This document shows positions 7,576 to 9,669 of a stretch of 9,669 nucleotides of DNA, one piece after another. The stretch covers positions 1 through 9,669 of the forward strand of contig JASHUR010000188.1 of assembly GCA_030039895.1 (NCBI GenBank). Direction: 5' to 3'. The position numbers and the translations under genes were made by a program. Under the pieces are notes generated by a model. That model did no database searches and was not told where the DNA came from. It worked only from the letters and a program-made list of their open reading frames with translations. Position 1 is the first letter of the stretch; each line of letters opens with the position of its first letter. This DNA comes from Acidobacteriaceae bacterium. Its GTDB lineage: Bacteria; Acidobacteriota; Terriglobia; Terriglobales; Acidobacteriaceae.

Positions 7576-7694
7576 TCAGGTTTCGTCAGTTTCTATAAGC
7601 CGCTTATGAGTATATAAGACTCATCTGGATAGGCTTCCGCGTCAAAAATTTACGTCCACTTTGGCGAAAGCGAACACTATGGTGAAATAGAGTC
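7576..7694. promoter_or_regulatory. Divergent control region with interlocked palindromes
   Basis: This 119-base spacer separates the 5' ends of the adaptor gene (minus) and queF (plus), so it must hold promoters for both. It contains ATAAGC-C-GCTTAT (7595-7607) and ATGAGT-7 bases-ACTCAT (7606-7624), which share two bases; a third ATAAG lies at 7614-7618. The second palindrome covers the most -10-like sequence for the adaptor gene (TATACT on the minus strand), so a repressor bound here could block it. No well-spaced -35 box was found for either direction. No preQ1 riboswitch motif is evident before queF. Confidence 0.5.
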
Positions 7695-8096
7695 ATGGCA
7701 GTAGAAACTCGTTACACAGACGAACATGCGAAGGCCGGTCTGGACTTCAAGTTTCCGGCAATTGAGACATGGCAAAATCAGTTTCCAGCGTATGAGATTT
7801 TAATTGACGACCCGGAGTTTACTTCTGTGTGTCCAAAGACCGGTCTGCCGGATTTTGGGACGATCAAGCTACGCTATATGCCGCGCGACCGGTGCCTTGA
7901 GCTGAAGTCGTGGAAAGAGTATCTGTTCAGCTACCGGAATCTGGGCATTTTTCAGGAGAACATTGTGAACCAGATCCTCGAGGACGTGGTGAAGGCCTGC
8001 GATCCGATCTGGGCACATGTGACGGGTGACTTTCGGCCCCGTGGCGGAATATCGACGATCGTTGAAGCAAGGTGGCCTCGACCGGCGCAAAAGTGA
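7695..8096 (+). CDS. queF: NADPH-dependent 7-cyano-7-deazaguanine reductase QueF (type I)
   Basis: QueF reduces the nitrile of preQ0 to the amine preQ1 with two NADPH in the cytoplasm, the step before preQ1 enters tRNA position 34 on the way to queuosine (EC 1.7.1.13). This 133-residue protein is the short, single-domain form. The nucleophile is C46 in TSVCPKTGLPDF, with the acid D53 seven residues later. The NADPH-binding family motif is ELKSWKEY (69-76). E88 lies 42 residues after the cysteine, the same spacing as Cys55 to Glu97 in the Bacillus subtilis enzyme. The residue before it is Gln87, where B. subtilis has His96. The start has only a weak ribosome site (GGTG), but the N-terminus fits the family. 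No other queuosine gene is in the window; mnmA, another wobble-base enzyme, lies 1.1 kb away. Confidence 0.95.
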   Translation: MAVETRYTDEHAKAGLDFKFPAIETWQNQFPAYEILIDDPEFTSVCPKTGLPDFGTIKLRYMPRDRCLELKSWKEYLFSYRNLGIFQENIVNQILEDVVKACDPIWAHVTGDFRPRGGISTIVEARWPRPAQK

Positions 8097-8108
8097 TCGA
8101 AGAGTGAC

Positions 8109-8155
8109 ATGGATGACAGGAAGCTGGCAGCACAGCAGGCAGATATGGCATCCAT
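8109..8155 (+). repeat. Inverted repeat after queF
   Basis: ATGGATG (8109-8115) and CATCCAT (8149-8155) are perfect seven-base arms separated by 33 bases. No U-rich tract follows, so it is not a typical intrinsic terminator. It could fold in the queF 3' transcript or be chance. Confidence 0.3.
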
Positions 8156-8182
8156 CTGACCAGAAAACATAGAGTTACCGGG

Positions 8183-8211
8183 TTGCTGTAACGCAACGCG
8201 TTTGATAGTAT
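8183..8211 (+). promoter_or_regulatory. Candidate sigma-70 promoter of the ytxH-like/DUF948 pair
   Basis: TTGCTG (8183-8188) and TAGTAT (8206-8211) are separated by exactly 17 bases. Matches are three of six to the -35 and four of six to the -10 consensus. It would start transcription roughly 20 bases before the ytxH-like ATG. The -35 sits in the inverted repeat GTTGC-6 bases-GCAAC (8182-8197), which could bind a regulator. Confidence 0.4.
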
Positions 8212-8240
8212 CCGGACTTCGGCAGAGGAGAGTGAGAATT

Positions 8241-8612
8241 ATGTCAGATGAACAGGGTTCGAGCGGTTTCAGTTGGTTCCTCGCGGGCTTGGGAGTTGGG
8301 GCGATTCTCGGCGTTTTGTTTGCACCAAAGCCTGGAAGGGACACACGCCAGGATCTGGTGAGTGGAGCCAGGGAGGGCAAAGAGTATCTTCGTCAGCGTT
8401 CGCGTGAGGCGGCTGACCAGGTCAACCAATACGTCGATCGCAGCAAAGAGTACATGGACAAAGGTCGTGCTCAGTGGGAGGAATTCGTGAACCGGGGCCG
8501 TCGATTCGTGAACGACCAGTCGGAGCGGGTTTCCGCCGCTGTCGATGCAGGCAAGGAAGCTTACCAGCAGTCTTCGTCCGGCGCTACCGAAGAGCCGCCC
8601 GCGCAAGCGTAA
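8241..8612 (+). CDS. YtxH-domain membrane-anchored protein
   Basis: This is a 123-residue protein with one Gly-rich hydrophobic segment at about 9-28. Right after it comes FAPKPGRDTRQDLV, the typical YtxH-domain signature (LFAPKxGxxTR). The rest is highly charged and helical (about 33-110), with heptad-like spacing, and ends in a polar tail. YtxH proteins are often stress-linked in Firmicutes, but their molecular role is not established. The ATG at 8241 is chosen because AGGAG lies ten bases upstream (8226-8230); the frame extends back to 8202 without a ribosome site and would overlap the candidate promoter. The next gene starts 36 bases on with no terminator between, so the two form a likely operon of small envelope proteins. 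Confidence 0.85.
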   Translation: MSDEQGSSGFSWFLAGLGVGAILGVLFAPKPGRDTRQDLVSGAREGKEYLRQRSREAADQVNQYVDRSKEYMDKGRAQWEEFVNRGRRFVNDQSERVSAAVDAGKEAYQQSSSGATEEPPAQA

Positions 8613-8648
8613 CTTCTCTGACGGAAGGTGCGGTTCCGGGAGGGGCGG

Positions 8649-9221
8649 ATGCACGTGTTGTCACCCATTTATTACATCGTTTTCACGGCTGTGACTGCAG
8701 CAGGTGTGCTGTTGCAGGCGTTTGTGTTGCTTGCAATCTTCATTGCCATCCGACGCTCGTCGAGCGAGCTGCAGAAGACCCTAAATGAGGTGAAGGAGAA
8801 GGCCATGCCGGCGATTGAGTCGGCTCAGAGTTTGCTGGACGATGTTTCTCCAAAACTGAAGACCGCAACAAGCAACTTGTCCGAGGTAAGTGAAGTCCTT
8901 CGCAGCCAGGCAAGCCACGTAAATGTGACGGTAGAGTCTTTGCTGGACAAGACCAACGCGCAGATCAATCGCGTGGATGACATGGTCACGGCGACATTCA
9001 ACGCACTGAGCCACGCCTCAAAGGCGATCGAGACAGCGATTGGATTACCGGCGCGCCGGATTACTGGCATGCTGCACGGCCTGAGAGTAGGGGTCGACGT
9101 GCTTCTGGGCAGGCGAGTAGGCGGTCCACAGCCGAGTGTGAGCGAGGCCGCTGTTGCGGAGCAGAAACCAGCAGAGCAGCAACAGACAGAGGAAGAGCCG
9201 GCACAGCAGAAGCCGGCTTAG
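8649..9221 (+). CDS. DUF948-like single-pass membrane protein with coiled coil
   Basis: This 190-residue protein has an N-terminal hydrophobic segment at about 9-34 (YYIVFTAVTAAGVLLQAFVL). A long helical region (about 36-135) follows, with repeated Leu/Val spacing, for example ELQKTLNEVKEKAMPAIESA and LRSQASHVNVTVESLLDKT. This layout matches DUF948-type proteins that often accompany YtxH proteins; the molecular function is unknown. The last 35 residues are low-complexity Gln, Glu, Pro and Ala. The ATG at 8649 is preferred because GGAGG precedes it by five bases; a GTG at 8628 in frame has no such site. The gene converges with mnmA, leaving 18 bases between the two coding ends. Confidence 0.75.
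   Translation: MHVLSPIYYIVFTAVTAAGVLLQAFVLLAIFIAIRRSSSELQKTLNEVKEKAMPAIESAQSLLDDVSPKLKTATSNLSEVSEVLRSQASHVNVTVESLLDKTNAQINRVDDMVTATFNALSHASKAIETAIGLPARRITGMLHGLRVGVDVLLGRRVGGPQPSVSEAAVAEQKPAEQQQTEEEPAQQKPA
9196..9218. terminator. Possible bidirectional hairpin between convergent genes
   Basis: AGCCGGC (9196-9202) and GCCGGCT (9212-9218) form a seven-pair GC-rich stem with a nine-base loop. It overlaps the last codons of the DUF948-like gene. It is followed by only a short T run (ATTTTCC at 9230-9236), so termination may be weak. The convergent gene arrangement supports the call; chance in GC-rich coding DNA is possible. Confidence 0.3.
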
Positions 9222-9239
9222 GCGTACGGATTTTCCGGG

Positions 9240-9669
9240 TCAGGCTATCCAGCCACCGCCCACTACTTCGTCTCCATCATAGAAAACTGCAGCCTGACCG
9301 GGCGTGACTGCGCGCTGCGGCTCGTCAAAGCGGGCTTCAACTTCATCACTGGCAATCATGCGCAAGATGGCGGGAGCAGGCTCGTGACGATGACGTATCT
9401 TGACGCGAACGCGCATTTCGCGATCGAGCCTAGGGATGGAGATCCAATTCAGACCACGCGCACGGACAGCGGCAGATGTGGCTTCAGCCCCTGAGCCGAC
9501 GGTGACGCGATGGCTCGCGCTGTCGATTTGCAGAACGTAAAGCGGATCGGGTGAAGAGACTCCGAGGCCCTTGCGCTGGCCGATGGTGAAGTTGTGGATG
9601 CCTGCGTGGCGGCCGATGACTTCACCTGAGGTACTTACCAGTTCGCCGGCGGTGTCCGGGATGGCCTCG
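9240..9669 (-). CDS. mnmA: tRNA 2-thiouridylase MnmA, C-terminal part only
   Basis: MnmA activates uridine 34 of Lys, Glu and Gln tRNAs with ATP and inserts sulfur relayed from IscS, giving 2-thiouridine. The 142 residues seen here are the C-terminal part; the N-terminal PP-loop ATPase domain and start lie off the right edge. The visible frame has the MnmA motif GRHAGIHNFTIGQRKGLGV, then the central domain with YVLQIDSASHRVTVG. A C-terminal beta-barrel follows, ending in VTPGQAAVFYDGDEVVGGGW, a hallmark ending of this family. The catalytic cysteines would be partly or wholly outside the window. The gene is read towards the DUF948-like gene, so it is not part of that operon. There is no sign of damage in the part seen. 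Confidence 0.95.
   Translation of the reverse strand, partial: EAIPDTAGELVSTSGEVIGRHAGIHNFTIGQRKGLGVSSPDPLYVLQIDSASHRVTVGSGAEATSAAVRARGLNWISIPRLDREMRVRVKIRHRHEPAPAILRMIASDEVEARFDEPQRAVTPGQAAVFYDGDEVVGGGWIA

Noticed and set aside
7625..7694. preQ1 riboswitch before queF
   Set aside because: I looked for a small hairpin with an A-rich tail and a ribosome-site-sequestering segment and saw none; the leader is short and lacks the conserved core.
8109..8159. 16-codon reading frame between queF and the ytxH-like gene
   Set aside because: It is too short, has only a weak ribosome site and overlaps an inverted repeat; nothing supports translation.
9222..9239. Extra gene or RNA between the convergent DUF948-like and mnmA genes
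   Set aside because: Only a few bases separate the stops; there is room only for part of a weak hairpin.

Overview
The window is ordinary chromosomal bacterial DNA, GC-rich and densely coded. It probably comes from a Gram-negative acidobacterium of the Terriglobia/Acidobacteriaceae type. The evidence is an outer-membrane TolC protein and periplasmic adaptor, a hopanoid radical SAM enzyme (HpnJ), an ScsB/DsbD-like reductase, and QueF next to YtxH and DUF948-like proteins. The lineage is inferred from gene content only; there is no rRNA or other phylogenetic marker. I saw no tRNA, rRNA, insertion sequence, phage gene or CRISPR array.

Left block, minus strand (1-7575), in transcription order: periplasmic adaptor (6331-7575), secreted TPR protein (5325-6326) and TolC-like outer-membrane factor (3983-5311), packed within 4-13 bases of each other. 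This looks like one export operon without its inner-membrane pump. After an 81-base gap comes hpnJ (2423-3901), which ends at a clear intrinsic terminator (2371-2403). Beyond it lie two small DMT/EamA-like membrane proteins overlapping by ATGA (1835-2278 and 1440-1838), probably a heterodimer. Last is a DsbD/ScsB-type membrane thiol reductase (1-1376) whose C-terminal part lies off the left edge.

Right block, plus strand (7695-9221): queF (queuosine biosynthesis), then a YtxH-domain protein with its own candidate promoter, then a single-pass DUF948-like coiled-coil protein. The end of mnmA (9240-9669, minus; tRNA wobble-uridine 2-thiolation) converges on this block, with 17 bases between the stop codons.

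The 119-base divergent spacer between the adaptor gene and queF carries interlocking palindromes and is the best candidate control site. The most interesting biology is the cell-envelope group: a BHT-cyclitol-ether enzyme beside a paired small flippase-like transporter and a pumpless adaptor/TPR/TolC set. Nothing here proves an undescribed system. The testable idea is that some of these proteins transport modified hopanoids or other envelope lipids.
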